A stretch of DNA of 64,000 nucleotides, from the NCBI RefSeq assembly GCF_032391395.1, contig NZ_CP135916.1, forward strand, positions 2,883,001 to 2,947,000. Direction: 5' to 3'. Positions 42,720 through 52,054 of this stretch are shown here, piece after piece. This stretch comes from Sphingomonas sp. Y38-1Y (GTDB lineage: Bacteria; Pseudomonadota; Alphaproteobacteria; Sphingomonadales; Sphingomonadaceae). The notes under the pieces are model-generated. The model saw only the letters and a program-made list of their open reading frames with translations, was not told where the DNA came from and did no database searches. Each line of letters begins with the position of its first letter. The first letter of the stretch is position 1. The position numbers and the translations under genes were made by a program.

Positions 42720-44792
42720 TTAGGCTAACATGCGCAAACCAGGCTCGCGATCATAGAAGCGCTTGCTGGCCGCTTCGATGAAGGCGTCGTCCAGAGCGGT
42801 CACGCCTTCATCGACTTCGATCCCTGCCTTGTCGAGGAGGGGCTTGGCCGCATCGCTAGCACCGATCCCTTTCAGATGGCCAAACGCGTCCATCACAAAC
42901 TGGATTGCGGCGGCTTCCTTTACCAACGCCGCACAGCCCTCCTCCGAAAGCACCACTGCGACCGCATCGAAGATCTGGCTCGGAGACCCCGCGAGCTGCC
43001 CGTCGGCCTTGCGCTTCGACCCGTCGGCCAGCGTGGCGCCGCCGACCTTGGGGGCGACCAGTACCGCCTTGCCCTTCGCGGCCCCGACGGCGGCGATCAC
43101 TGCGTCGATCTGCGAACCATCACTACCATCGGTGTAGAGGATACCGACGCTGCGACCCTCCAGCGAGTTCTTCATGTTCTTGTGGATCGACAAGGCGTCG
43201 GACGGGGTCATATCGACCGGCTCACGCGCTGCCGCTGCCTTCTCCGGCAGCTCGATGCCGAGACCGTCTGCCACGCGCTTTGCCAAATCCTCATCGACGT
43301 TGCGCAGGTTGGCGACCATTCGCGGCGGCACCTGGTCGAGCAATCCCACCTTTGACAGCTCGAAGACGAAGGACGAAGCGATATGCGCCTGCTCGTTTTC
43401 GGTCTGCGAGCGATAGAAAAGTCGCGCCTGGCTGTAATGGTCGGCGAACAGATCGGCACGGATGCGTAGCTTGTCGCCCGCTTCATCGGGACCAGTTGCG
43501 GCGTTCACGGTCGCGAACCCCCGCTCCTTGCTCTCGCGCGGTCCGCCATCCTCGCCATGCGCGGCAAGGCTGTTGGGTTCGTAGTTTGCACGGCCCTTGG
43601 GGACATGGGTCTGCATCTTGCCGTCGCGCTGGAAATTGCCGAACGGACAGCGCGGCGCGTTGATCGGGATCTGGTGGAAGTTGGTCGTCCCCAGTCGCGA
43701 ATTCTGGGTGTCGAGGTAGCTGAACAGCCGCCCCTGCAGCAGCGGATCGTTCGAGAAGTCGATGCCCGGCACGATATTGGTCGGCAGGAACGCGACCTGC
43801 TCGGTCTCGGCGAAGAAATTGTCGGGATTTCGGTTGAGCGTCAGCGTGCCGATGATCCGAACGGGCACGTCATCCTCGGGGATCAGCTTGGTCGCGTCGA
43901 GCACGTCATAGGGCTGCGCCTCGGCAAAGGCTTGGTCGAACACCTGGATGCCCAGATCCCATTGCGGGAACGCGCCGGTGTCGATCGCTTCCCAAAGGTC
44001 GCGGCGCTGATAGTCGTTGTCTGCGGCCTGGAGCTTCAACGCCTCGTCCCAGATCGTGGACTGAAGGCCCAGCCGCGGCTTCCAGTGAAACTTGACGAAG
44101 CTCGCCTTCCCCTCGGCATTGACGAGCTTGAAAGTATGCACGCCGAACCCCTCCATTGTCCGGAAGGAGCGCGGCAGCGTGCGATCGGACATCGCCCACA
44201 TCAGCATGTGCGTCGTCTCGGGCATCAGGCTTGCCCAGTCCCAGAAGGTGTCGTGCGCGCTGCCCGCCTGCGGATAGGCGCGATCGGCCTCCATCTTCAC
44301 CGAGTGGACCAGGTCAGGAAACTTGATCGCATCCTGGATGAAGAAGACCGGAATGTTGTTGCCGACCAGGTCCCAATTGCCCTCCCTGGTATAAAATTTG
44401 ACCGCGAAGCCGCGCACGTCGCGCGGCGTGTCGACCGATCCAGCGCCGCCGGCAACCGTCGAGAAGCGGACGAAAACCTCGGTCTGCTCACCCTTGGTGA
44501 ACACCGCCGCCTTCGACAGATCGCTGATATCCGCCGTCGCCTCGAACACGCCGTGCGCGCCGGAACCGCGGGCGTGAACGATCCGCTCGGGGATGCGCTC
44601 ATGATCAAAGTGGAAGATCTTCTCGCGAAGGACGAAATCCTCCAGCAGCGTGGGCCCACGTGCGCCCGACTTCAGGCTGTTCTGATTGTCGCCGATCGGC
44701 ACGCCGTGGTTTGTCGTCAGGACCGCGGCGTCGCCAGTCGCCTGCTGGTGGCGCTCACCGCCATTGCCCAAAGTCGTCTTCATGTCGCTCAT
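42720..44792 (-). CDS. katE: Large-subunit (clade II, HPII-type) catalase
   Basis: 690 residues; start 44792 follows a GGGATCTCAC site. The core includes [20 protein letters not shown] (active His), [27 protein letters not shown] (Asn region follows at VGNNIPVFF), and the heme Tyr in [14 protein letters not shown]. The C-terminal 150 residues ([24 protein letters not shown]...) form the DJ-1/PfpI-like domain typical of HPII. It breaks down hydrogen peroxide in the cytosol, commonly in stationary phase. It lies between two glycan operons. Confidence 0.93.
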   Translation of the reverse strand: MSDMKTTLGNGGERHQQATGDAAVLTTNHGVPIGDNQNSLKSGARGPTLLEDFVLREKIFHFDHERIPERIVHARGSGAHGVFEATADISDLSKAAVFTKGEQTEVFVRFSTVAGGAGSVDTPRDVRGFAVKFYTREGNWDLVGNNIPVFFIQDAIKFPDLVHSVKMEADRAYPQAGSAHDTFWDWASLMPETTHMLMWAMSDRTLPRSFRTMEGFGVHTFKLVNAEGKASFVKFHWKPRLGLQSTIWDEALKLQAADNDYQRRDLWEAIDTGAFPQWDLGIQVFDQAFAEAQPYDVLDATKLIPEDDVPVRIIGTLTLNRNPDNFFAETEQVAFLPTNIVPGIDFSNDPLLQGRLFSYLDTQNSRLGTTNFHQIPINAPRCPFGNFQRDGKMQTHVPKGRANYEPNSLAAHGEDGGPRESKERGFATVNAATGPDEAGDKLRIRADLFADHYSQARLFYRSQTENEQAHIASSFVFELSKVGLLDQVPPRMVANLRNVDEDLAKRVADGLGIELPEKAAAAREPVDMTPSDALSIHKNMKNSLEGRSVGILYTDGSDGSQIDAVIAAVGAAKGKAVLVAPKVGGATLADGSKRKADGQLAGSPSQIFDAVAVVLSEEGCAALVKEAAAIQFVMDAFGHLKGIGASDAAKPLLDKAGIEVDEGVTALDDAFIEAASKRFYDREPGLRMLA

Positions 44793-45028
44793 GTGAGATC
44801 CCTTGTCCGCCCCGGTGCGGCTCTCGTCCCGAACGAAGCAGCCGGCAGATGGTCCCATCTTCAATGCACTCGCCCATCATCTGAAGATGCGCCCGTCCTG
44901 CTCCAGGCGAAATGTCGACGATCAGCGGCACGCAACCTACGTGAGTATGCCTAATCTAGATCAATATTTCTTGGTGGATCGCAACTGGCAGCTCAACGTT
45001 CTTGATCTACAAAGCAAAAGGGGCATGC

Positions 45029-47029
45029 GTGCATATCGTCCATCTTGCCCTGGGCGGCTGCCTAAAGGCACCCCCTGTGCACTTCGGTATAACCGCAGAT
45101 ACGGGCGGACACATTGCCTACGTCGTGGAAGCGGCGCTGGCACAAGCGCGACATCCAGACGTGCGGCAGGTCACCCTTGTCACCCGACGCTTCGATGATG
45201 ATCGACTTGGCCGCGAATATGCCCAGCTGTATGAAAAGATTGCGGCAAACGCCGCGATCGTCCGCATTGCGACGCCCAACCCCAGCTATCTGGAGAAGGA
45301 AGCACTCGCAGCTGAGTTGCCGGCCTTTATCGAGAGCTTCTGCGCATATATCGCCGACCTTGAGCTTCGACCTGACGTCATCCATGCTCACTTCGCCGAC
45401 GCCGCTGCCGTTGCAGCAATCGTCGAGCGCCGCTTCGGCATTCCCTTCGTCTACACGCCGCACGCCCTTGGCCTCGACAAGCAGCGTCAGGGCTTCGAGT
45501 GCCCATCGCTTTTCGCCCGGATCGAAAGCGAACGTGCCGCGATCCGCCATGCCTCCGCGATCATCGTATCGACGAAGGAAGAGGCATCGCGCCAGCTTGG
45601 CGCCTATGGCGTTGCTCTGGGCACCCGCGCGCGCATTATCCCGCCTGGCGCACCGGCGAAACGCCTGACGGGCGAGCCGACGATCGTCGACGCGCTTGGC
45701 AATTGGCTATCAAACCCGGACAAGCCGATCATCCTGGCGATCGCGAGACCGGTCGCGAAGAAGAACCTCGCCGCGCTGATCCGTGCATACGCCAGCGATT
45801 CGGTACTGATCGAGAACGCCAATCTGGTCATCCTTGCCGGTCAGCACGATCATGCGAGCGACGAGGAAGCGGCCATTGTGGCTGGCTTGCGCAAGGTCGC
45901 CGGATCGCCCGAGCTCCGCGGCCGGATCGCGCTGCCGCCGCGCCACTCGGCTGCGGACGTTGCGGCACTCTATGATCGAGCGTCAAAGGGCGGTCTGTTC
46001 GTCAATCCGGCGCTTCATGAGCCGTTCGGCCTGACCCTTTTGGAAGCGGCTGCCGCGGGCGTGCCCGTGGTCTCCACTAAGCGCGGCGGCGCGGCGGAAA
46101 TCGTCAATAACCTCGGCCATGGCCTGCTGATCGACCCGACCGATGAGCCTGCCATCGCGGCGGCGATGCGCGAAATCCTGGGCGATCCGGTACGGCGCCG
46201 CAGGTTCGCGGCGGCGGCGAAGCGCGGCGCCAAGGCATACGACTGGAGCCGATATGCCGCCGCGTCGATATCGGCCTATGCCGATCTTGCGGAACCCGGC
46301 CTGCTCGCGTGCGACATCGACAACACGCTAACAGGGAATCGCCGCGCAGCGGCGTCCTTTGCAGCATGGCGAAGCGCGTCGGCTATGCCCTTTGTCGTCG
46401 CGACCGGACGCTCCCTACGGATGGCGCAGGCGATCCTTGCCGAATGGGGGCTGCCGGTTCCCGACGCCTTCATCGTCGATGTCGGAACCCGGCTCATGCT
46501 GCCTGATGGTCAGGGCGATTGGCGTGAATGCCCGGACTTCGCGGCCGCGCTTGACCGGGAATGGGATCGCAAGGCAGTTGAAGCGGCGCTTGGCGATCTC
46601 GAGCTCGATTTGCAGCCGCCCCAAACCGCGGGACCGCACAAGCTCAGCTATTTCGGCGACGAAGCGGAAGCGATGCGTATCCGGTCCGCACTGGCATCTG
46701 CCGGCGTCACGGCCCAGGTGATCTTCTCGCACGGTCGGCTCATCGACGTCATCGCGCCGGCCGGCGGCAAGGCCAACGCCATTGCCAGCTACGCCGCACG
46801 CCTGGGGTTGAGCCTCGCTGAATGCATCGCCGCGGGGGACAGCGGCAATGACGCCGACATGCTTGCCGCTTGCGGCAATGCGATCATCGTCGGAAATGCG
46901 AGCGAGGAGCTGGCCGACTTGCCCGAACGGGCCGGCCTCTACCGAGCGGCGGCCTTGAACGCGGACGGTGTGATCGAGGGGCTGGCGCGGTTGGGCCTGG
47001 CTGTTCTGCCGACGGCGAAGGTAGCATGA
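45029..47029 (+). CDS. Sucrose-phosphate synthase fused to sucrose-phosphatase-like HAD domain
   Basis: 666 residues from GTG 45029 (AAAAGGGG upstream), which gives the family start VHIVHLALGGCLKAPPVHFG. Residues 1-420 are a GT4 sucrose-phosphate synthase: ITADTGGHIAYVVEAA, HAHFADAAAVA, ILAIARPVAKKNLAALI, and the donor site LHEPFGLTLLEAAAAG. Residues 425-660 are an HAD phosphatase: LLACDIDNTLTGNR (Asp nucleophile), VVATGRSLRMAQ, and GDSGNDADMLAACG. It would make sucrose phosphate from UDP-glucose and fructose-6-P and dephosphorylate it. First gene of a four-gene glycosyltransferase operon. Confidence 0.88.
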   Translation: MHIVHLALGGCLKAPPVHFGITADTGGHIAYVVEAALAQARHPDVRQVTLVTRRFDDDRLGREYAQLYEKIAANAAIVRIATPNPSYLEKEALAAELPAFIESFCAYIADLELRPDVIHAHFADAAAVAAIVERRFGIPFVYTPHALGLDKQRQGFECPSLFARIESERAAIRHASAIIVSTKEEASRQLGAYGVALGTRARIIPPGAPAKRLTGEPTIVDALGNWLSNPDKPIILAIARPVAKKNLAALIRAYASDSVLIENANLVILAGQHDHASDEEAAIVAGLRKVAGSPELRGRIALPPRHSAADVAALYDRASKGGLFVNPALHEPFGLTLLEAAAAGVPVVSTKRGGAAEIVNNLGHGLLIDPTDEPAIAAAMREILGDPVRRRRFAAAAKRGAKAYDWSRYAAASISAYADLAEPGLLACDIDNTLTGNRRAAASFAAWRSASAMPFVVATGRSLRMAQAILAEWGLPVPDAFIVDVGTRLMLPDGQGDWRECPDFAAALDREWDRKAVEAALGDLELDLQPPQTAGPHKLSYFGDEAEAMRIRSALASAGVTAQVIFSHGRLIDVIAPAGGKANAIASYAARLGLSLAECIAAGDSGNDADMLAACGNAIIVGNASEELADLPERAGLYRAAALNADGVIEGLARLGLAVLPTAKVA

Positions 47030-48168
47030 CGCAACCAATCGGCTATTTCGTTCACCACCAGGGTCGCGGTCATGCCGAGCGCCTTGCCGCGATCGCGCAT
47101 GCGCTTCCCGAAACGCGGCCGCTGACCGTCTTCTGCGCGCGCGACGACATCTTCCCTGCGCTGCCGCCAAGCGTGGAGATCATCAAGCTGCCCTCATTGT
47201 TCGAGGCGACGGGACAGGAGCGGGGCACGATGGACTGGGTGCCCACGCCAGACACGCTGCACTGTGCGCCGCTCGGCTGGCCCGGCATCCGCCGGGCGAT
47301 GGCGATCATGACCGAATGGTTCGACCGCGCCGATCCCGCGCTGATGATCAGCGACGTGTCGGCCGAGGTTGCGCAGCTTGCCCGCATCTGTTCGGTTCCG
47401 CACGTCAAGATCCTTCAGCATGGCGATCGCAGCGATCCGGGTCATCGGGCGGCCTATGACGGCGCCGCAGGCCTGATCGCGCCGTTCCATGCAGCACTCG
47501 CGCAACCCGACTGGACCGAAGCGTGGCGCGCCAAGACCTGCTTCGCCGGCGGGCTCGGCGTCGACACGCGCGTCCCCGAACGCGAAGTCGCGCGCCAACG
47601 GATCGGCGTGGGCGTGGACGAGGAGATGATCCTCGTCCTGTCGGGCGGCGGCGGCTCAGGCTTTGCACAGGCGCCGATCGGGGTCGGTGCCCGCGCGCGG
47701 CCGGGTGCACGATGGATCACGATCGGCAACGTCCAGCGCGATTGGCACGCCACCGAGCCTGCCAATGTCGAGCATCGCGGCTGGGTCGAGGAAGCCGCCG
47801 ACCATATCGCCGCCGCTGACCTAATCGTCGCCTCTACCGGCAACACGACCTGCCAGCAGATCCTCGCCGCCGGGCGCCCCTGGCTGGCAGTCCCTGAATG
47901 GCGCTATTTCGACGAGCAGCATCGCAAGGCTGACGCGCTCGGGGCAGCCGGCGCGGCGACGGTGCGGCCCTATCTGCCGGCCTCCGCACATGGCTGGACC
48001 GCCGCGCTTGCCGAAACACTGGCGAACCACTGCCCCGCCAAGCAGCGGGTCATGATCGACGATGCGCCAGCCGAGTGCGTCGCCCGGTGGCTCGAGGCGC
48101 TGGCTGATCGGCTCTGGAACGCTGAACCGATCCACAACACCACCGACGACGGAGCCCTGATCCCATGA
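47026..48168 (+). CDS. GT1/MurG-like glycosyltransferase
   Basis: 380 residues; ATG overlaps the previous stop as ATGA. The N-terminus IGYFVHHQGRGHAERLAAIAHAL is typical of MGT/MurG-type GT-B enzymes that sense nucleotide donors at the C-terminal lobe: VLSGGGGSGFA, VEHRGWVEEAADHIAAADLIVASTGNTTCQQILAAGRPWLAVPEW. No signal peptide is present. The acceptor is unknown; it is likely a product of the preceding sucrose-phosphate synthase-type enzyme or of the next GTs. Confidence 0.85.
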   Translation: MTQPIGYFVHHQGRGHAERLAAIAHALPETRPLTVFCARDDIFPALPPSVEIIKLPSLFEATGQERGTMDWVPTPDTLHCAPLGWPGIRRAMAIMTEWFDRADPALMISDVSAEVAQLARICSVPHVKILQHGDRSDPGHRAAYDGAAGLIAPFHAALAQPDWTEAWRAKTCFAGGLGVDTRVPEREVARQRIGVGVDEEMILVLSGGGGSGFAQAPIGVGARARPGARWITIGNVQRDWHATEPANVEHRGWVEEAADHIAAADLIVASTGNTTCQQILAAGRPWLAVPEWRYFDEQHRKADALGAAGAATVRPYLPASAHGWTAALAETLANHCPAKQRVMIDDAPAECVARWLEALADRLWNAEPIHNTTDDGALIP

Positions 48169-49091
48169 ACATGATTTCAGTCGTCACGCTCGCTCGTGGC
48201 CGCGCCGACCACCTCGCCAACGTCGTGCGGGGTCTTTGCCGCCAGACGCGCCTGCCCGACGAACTGATCATCGCGGTGATGCAGGAAGAGCTCTATTTGC
48301 TGCCGGAGGCGCCCTTCCCCATCCATCAGATCCGCATCGTGGCCGACGAGCTGCCGCTTGCCGCCGCGCGCAACGCCGCCGCGGCAAAGGCCTGCGGCGA
48401 GAGCGTGATCTTCCTCGACATGGATTGCATCCCGACGCCCGACCTCGTCGCCGATTACGCCAGCGGGCTCGAGGCGCTAGACGGTCTCATCATGGGCGAG
48501 GTCATGTACCTGCCCGGCGGTGCGACGGCGGGCGATTGGACGTATGACGGTTTCGCCGCGGTGGCTGAGCGGCATTCGGACCGGCGCGGCCCGCCCCCGC
48601 ACGGGATCGAGATCTGCCCCGATTATCGCTGCTTCTGGTCGCTCAGTTTCGCGATGCGCAGAGCGACGTTCCTGGGTAGCGGGGGCTTCGACGAGCGCTA
48701 TGCCGGCTATGGCGGCGAGGACACCGATTTCGGGAAGATGCTGAGCCTGGCGGGCGTGCCGATCGCCTGGATCAAGGGCGCGCTCGCCTATCATCAATAT
48801 CATCCACACCACATGCCGCCCGTCCATCACCTCGACAGCGTCGTCCGCAATGCAGAGCTGTTCGAGACAAAATGGGGATATCGGACAATGGGGCACTGGC
48901 TGCACGCCTTTCGCCTGATGGGGCTGGTCGACGACACGCCGGGTATGCCGATCCGCATCCTGCGCCGCCCGAACGAGGCCGACCTCGCACTGACCGGTCA
49001 GCAGAGCCACATGCCCTATGCCAACTCGGCCCGCGTCCTGCGCATGCTTGAGGCGGAGGCGAACGCGACGCAGGTGTCGGTCGCGGCGTGA
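48165..49091 (+). CDS. GT2-family glycosyltransferase (galactosyltransferase-like C-terminus)
   Basis: 308 residues; ATGA overlap with the previous gene. The GT-A core has ISVVTLARGRADHLANVVRGL, ADELPLAAARNAAAAKACGESVIFLDMDCIP (DxD as DMDC) and a C-terminal Glyco_transf_7C-like segment FLGSGGFDERYAGYGGEDTDFGKML. It would add a sugar to the growing oligosaccharide in the cytosol. Confidence 0.85.
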   Translation: MNMISVVTLARGRADHLANVVRGLCRQTRLPDELIIAVMQEELYLLPEAPFPIHQIRIVADELPLAAARNAAAAKACGESVIFLDMDCIPTPDLVADYASGLEALDGLIMGEVMYLPGGATAGDWTYDGFAAVAERHSDRRGPPPHGIEICPDYRCFWSLSFAMRRATFLGSGGFDERYAGYGGEDTDFGKMLSLAGVPIAWIKGALAYHQYHPHHMPPVHHLDSVVRNAELFETKWGYRTMGHWLHAFRLMGLVDDTPGMPIRILRRPNEADLALTGQQSHMPYANSARVLRMLEAEANATQVSVAA

Positions 49092-50155
49092 GGATCGCCA
49101 TTCTCGCGCACCTGCGCCAGCCGATCGCCGAGCCGTTCGCGGGCGGCATGGAATCGCACTGCTGGCATCTCGTGCGCGGGCTCGCCGATCGCGGGCATGA
49201 GGTGGTGCTGTTCGCGTCGGGCGACAGCGATGCCGCGTTCACGATCGATCCGGTGGTACAAGAGCATTACGAGCGTGCCTTTCCGTGGCATGTCTATCGT
49301 GGATCGGCGGTACTGACGGGGTATCTCGACGCAGCATATGGCGCCGCGTGCGACCGCATTGAACGGGGCGGCTTCGAGGTCGTTCACAACAACAGCCTGC
49401 ATCGCTTCCCGCTCGAGCCCCGACGAACCGCAAAGGTGCCGACCGTCACGTCGCTCCACGTGCCGCCCTATGACGCGCTGCACTGGTTCGTGAACGCAAG
49501 TGCCACCCCGGGGCACCGCTTGACCGTCACGTCGCGGCGACAGCTGGATGCCTGGTGGCCGAGCGGCGCCCCGCCGGAAGCATCGGTCCTGCACAACGGT
49601 ATCGACCCCTCACGCTGGCCGTTCGTTGCAAACGGGAACGGTGAAGCGGTCTGGTGCGGACGGCTCGCGCCAAACAAGGGACCGCATCTGGCCATCGATG
49701 CCGCCAGGCTGGCCGGCATACCGCTGACGTTGTTCGGCGCGATCGAGGATACCGACTATTTCGCTGCCGAAGTCCGCCCGCGCCTTGGCTCATCCATCCG
49801 CTATGGTGGGCACCTGAACGGCGCGGCGCTCGCAGCGGAGCTTGGCCGCGCATCGGTGTTCGTCTTCACGCCGTGCTGGGACGAGCCCTTTGGCCTCGTC
49901 GCGATCGAAGCCATGGCGTGCGGCCTCCCCGTGGCTGCCTTCGACATGGGTGCAGCGTCGGAGGTTGTGGGGGACGGCGGGGTAATGGCCGCGCCAAATG
50001 ACGTTCAGGCGTTGGCGAAGTCGATCGTCGGCGCTTTGGCGATCCCGAGGCATGTGCCGCATGACCGGGTCCGGCGTTGCTTCACCCACGACATCTGGCT
50101 CAATGGCTGTGAGGCGCTGTACCGCGCCGCGAGCACGAACAGCCGGAATACATAG
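49088..50155 (+). CDS. GT4-family glycosyltransferase
   Basis: 355 residues from GTG 49088 (GTGA overlap). The GT-B fold shows FAGGMESHCWHLVRGLADRGHEVVLFASGD, VVHNNSLHRFPL, VLHNGIDPSRW, VWCGRLAPNKGPHLAIDAARLAG and the donor motif PCWDEPFGLVAIEAMACG. It closes the operon of sucrose-phosphate synthase-type, MurG-like, GT2 and GT4 genes, all with 4-bp overlaps. No transporter or flippase is present, so an intracellular oligosaccharide is more likely than an exported polymer (inference). Confidence 0.87.
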   Translation: MRIAILAHLRQPIAEPFAGGMESHCWHLVRGLADRGHEVVLFASGDSDAAFTIDPVVQEHYERAFPWHVYRGSAVLTGYLDAAYGAACDRIERGGFEVVHNNSLHRFPLEPRRTAKVPTVTSLHVPPYDALHWFVNASATPGHRLTVTSRRQLDAWWPSGAPPEASVLHNGIDPSRWPFVANGNGEAVWCGRLAPNKGPHLAIDAARLAGIPLTLFGAIEDTDYFAAEVRPRLGSSIRYGGHLNGAALAAELGRASVFVFTPCWDEPFGLVAIEAMACGLPVAAFDMGAASEVVGDGGVMAAPNDVQALAKSIVGALAIPRHVPHDRVRRCFTHDIWLNGCEALYRAASTNSRNT

Positions 50156-50549
50156 CCTGCCGGAACGTTGAACTACTAAATCAAAGCCGCCCTGTAATCT
50201 AAGCGAGCGGAACAGATGCGCTTGGCGCATCTAACGATTTACAGCCGCGCTTGGCATGGCCGATTGACCATCGGCTTTTCGCGATAGCTCTTGTTCTTTT
50301 GCTGATCGCTGGGCTCATACTCGTCTGGAGTCATAGGGGACGATAAACACAAGTGCCTTCCATATCGCTGGGATCACCATAGATATTTGCCGCCAAGACC
50401 CACGACCGGACAGTCCGCGCTCGCATTCGCTTTACCGTCTTCTGCCATTTTGTTCATCCGCCGGAGACGACGTCCGCGATCGAACGGGAAACGGCTGACG
50501 CCGCAGTCGTTGCCGGCTACCATCGCCGTTGGTATGCGTTGCGGCCACG
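50156..50549. other. Intergenic region after the glycosyltransferase operon
   Basis: About 390 bp. A short frame at 50251-50346 (TTG start; LAWPIDHRLFAIALVLLLIA, then GLILVWSHRGR) could encode a single-helix membrane peptide, but no ribosome site is seen. The rest is unassigned and probably holds the promoter of the lipoprotein hydrolase gene. Confidence 0.4.
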
Positions 50550-51452
50550 ATGATGCTTCGACGTGCGCGCCCAGCCCTTGCGATCCTGCTCGGGTCGCTG
50601 ATCGGGGCGTGCTCGCCGCTCACGACCTTCAATCGGCTGGTGCCGAAGGATCGCGGCGGCGAGCTCGTTGCCCGAGACCTCTCCTACGGCCCGGACGCGC
50701 GCCAGCGGCTGGACGTATATGCACCCCAGGGCGAATGCGGCGCGCCGCGGCCGGTCGTGGTCTTCTTCTATGGCGGCAGCTGGAACAGCGGGACACGCCG
50801 CGGCTATGCGTTCGTCGGGCGTGCACTCGCTGCACGTGGCTTCGTGACCGTGATACCGGATTATCGGTTGGTCCCCAAGGTCCGCTACCCCGCCTTTGTC
50901 GAGGATGGTGCCGCGGCCGTTCGCTGGGCGACCGAGCACGCTGGCACCTATTGCGGGGACAAGAGGTCGATCGTGCTGATGGGCCATTCGGCCGGCGCCT
51001 ATATTGCCGCGATGCTGGCCGTGGACCAGCGCTGGCTAGGGAACACGCGCGCCGCCGTGAAGGGCCTGGTCGGGCTTGCGGGACCTTATGACTTTGCGCC
51101 GTTTGATGTCGAGGCGAGCCGTGCCGCATTCGGACAGGTGCCGGACCCGGCGGATACCCAGCCCGTGACCTTTGCCGGGGCGGGCGACCCACCCGCGATG
51201 CTGCTGTACGGGGCCACCGATACCGTCGTGCTGCCGCGCAACAGCGAGGCGCTGGCCGCACGACTGCGCGCTGGCGGCGTGGCGGTCGATAGCCGCGCCT
51301 ATCCCAAGCTGGGCCATGTCGGGATCGTACTTGCCCTCGCCCGTCCCTTTCGAGGCCGCGCGCCAGTGCTCGATGACGTTTCCACCTTCGTCCGCCGCGT
51401 CACGCATGGGATCATCGCAACGAGCGTCGACACGGGACAAAATGAACCATAG
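50550..51452 (+). CDS. Lipoprotein alpha/beta-hydrolase (carboxylesterase-like)
   Basis: 300 residues from ATG 50550. A lipoprotein signal (MMLRRARPALAILLGSLIGACSPL, lipobox IGAC) is followed by an esterase core: RPVVVFFYGGSWNSGTRRGY (oxyanion), IPDYRLVPKVRYPA, the nucleophile in IVLMGHSAGAYIAAML, YGATDTVVLPRNSE (Asp) and KLGHVGIVL (His). It probably acts on ester groups of glycans or small molecules in the periplasm. It follows the glycosyltransferase operon but has its own upstream region. Confidence 0.85.
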   Translation: MMLRRARPALAILLGSLIGACSPLTTFNRLVPKDRGGELVARDLSYGPDARQRLDVYAPQGECGAPRPVVVFFYGGSWNSGTRRGYAFVGRALAARGFVTVIPDYRLVPKVRYPAFVEDGAAAVRWATEHAGTYCGDKRSIVLMGHSAGAYIAAMLAVDQRWLGNTRAAVKGLVGLAGPYDFAPFDVEASRAAFGQVPDPADTQPVTFAGAGDPPAMLLYGATDTVVLPRNSEALAARLRAGGVAVDSRAYPKLGHVGIVLALARPFRGRAPVLDDVSTFVRRVTHGIIATSVDTGQNEP

Positions 51453-51507
51453 CGAGCGGAAGCCACCGGCGGCAGAATGCGCCACCATCCGGTTCGGTAT
51501 CAGGAGA

Positions 51508-51795
51508 ATGTACGTGGTCGAAGCCCGTTGGAACGGCTCATTGCTTGCTCGGAGCGACGATACCGTGATCGTCGAAGGTAACCACTATTTTCCTGCCGAC
51601 AGCGTCGACGCGACTGTCCTTCAGCCCAGCAGCACGACAACCATATGCCCCTGGAAGGGGACGGCTCACTACCACAGCCTGCGCGTGGGCGGTGCCGAGA
51701 ACCCCGACGCGGCGTGGTACTATCCCGAGCCCAAAGCAGCGGCCGAAGAAATCCGAGGTCGCATCGCGTTTTGGAAGGGTGTGACGGTAGGCTAG
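51508..51795 (+). CDS. DUF427-family protein
   Basis: 95 residues, ATG after CAGGAGA. Family pattern: VEARWNGSLLARSDDTVIVEGNHYFPADSV, TTICPWKGTAHYHSLRVGG, AAWYYPEPKAAAEEIRGRIAFWKGV. DUF427 proteins are small beta-sandwich cytosolic proteins with unknown activity. It stands alone, 55 bp after the esterase gene. Confidence 0.9.
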   Translation: MYVVEARWNGSLLARSDDTVIVEGNHYFPADSVDATVLQPSSTTTICPWKGTAHYHSLRVGGAENPDAAWYYPEPKAAAEEIRGRIAFWKGVTVG

Positions 51796-52054
51796 CCGAG
51801 ACTACCCCTCGCAATCGCGCCCGCTAAGACCCGAGATTGGTCACTCACGATGCCCATTCTGCCGTCCAGGATTTTGACCTTCGTTCAGGTTGGCCTGAAA
51901 CGTCCACGCGACGCGGCGTGAGGCCCCGACTTTGTTCATTGACCAACGAGGCGCGAGCATCTCTAGGGTCCGAACTTGTTCTCCGCCACATTTCGATGCT
52001 CCATCGGAGCTGGCGATCCGAATGCTCCGGCGTGGCGAAGGAGGAGCGACGCTA

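Noticed and set aside
43557..44954. Plus-strand frame of 465 codons
   Set aside because: It is antisense to the catalase gene and shows no family pattern.
50251..50346. 31-codon single-helix membrane peptide
   Set aside because: Only a TTG start without ribosome site is available. It is mentioned under the intergenic entry but not called.
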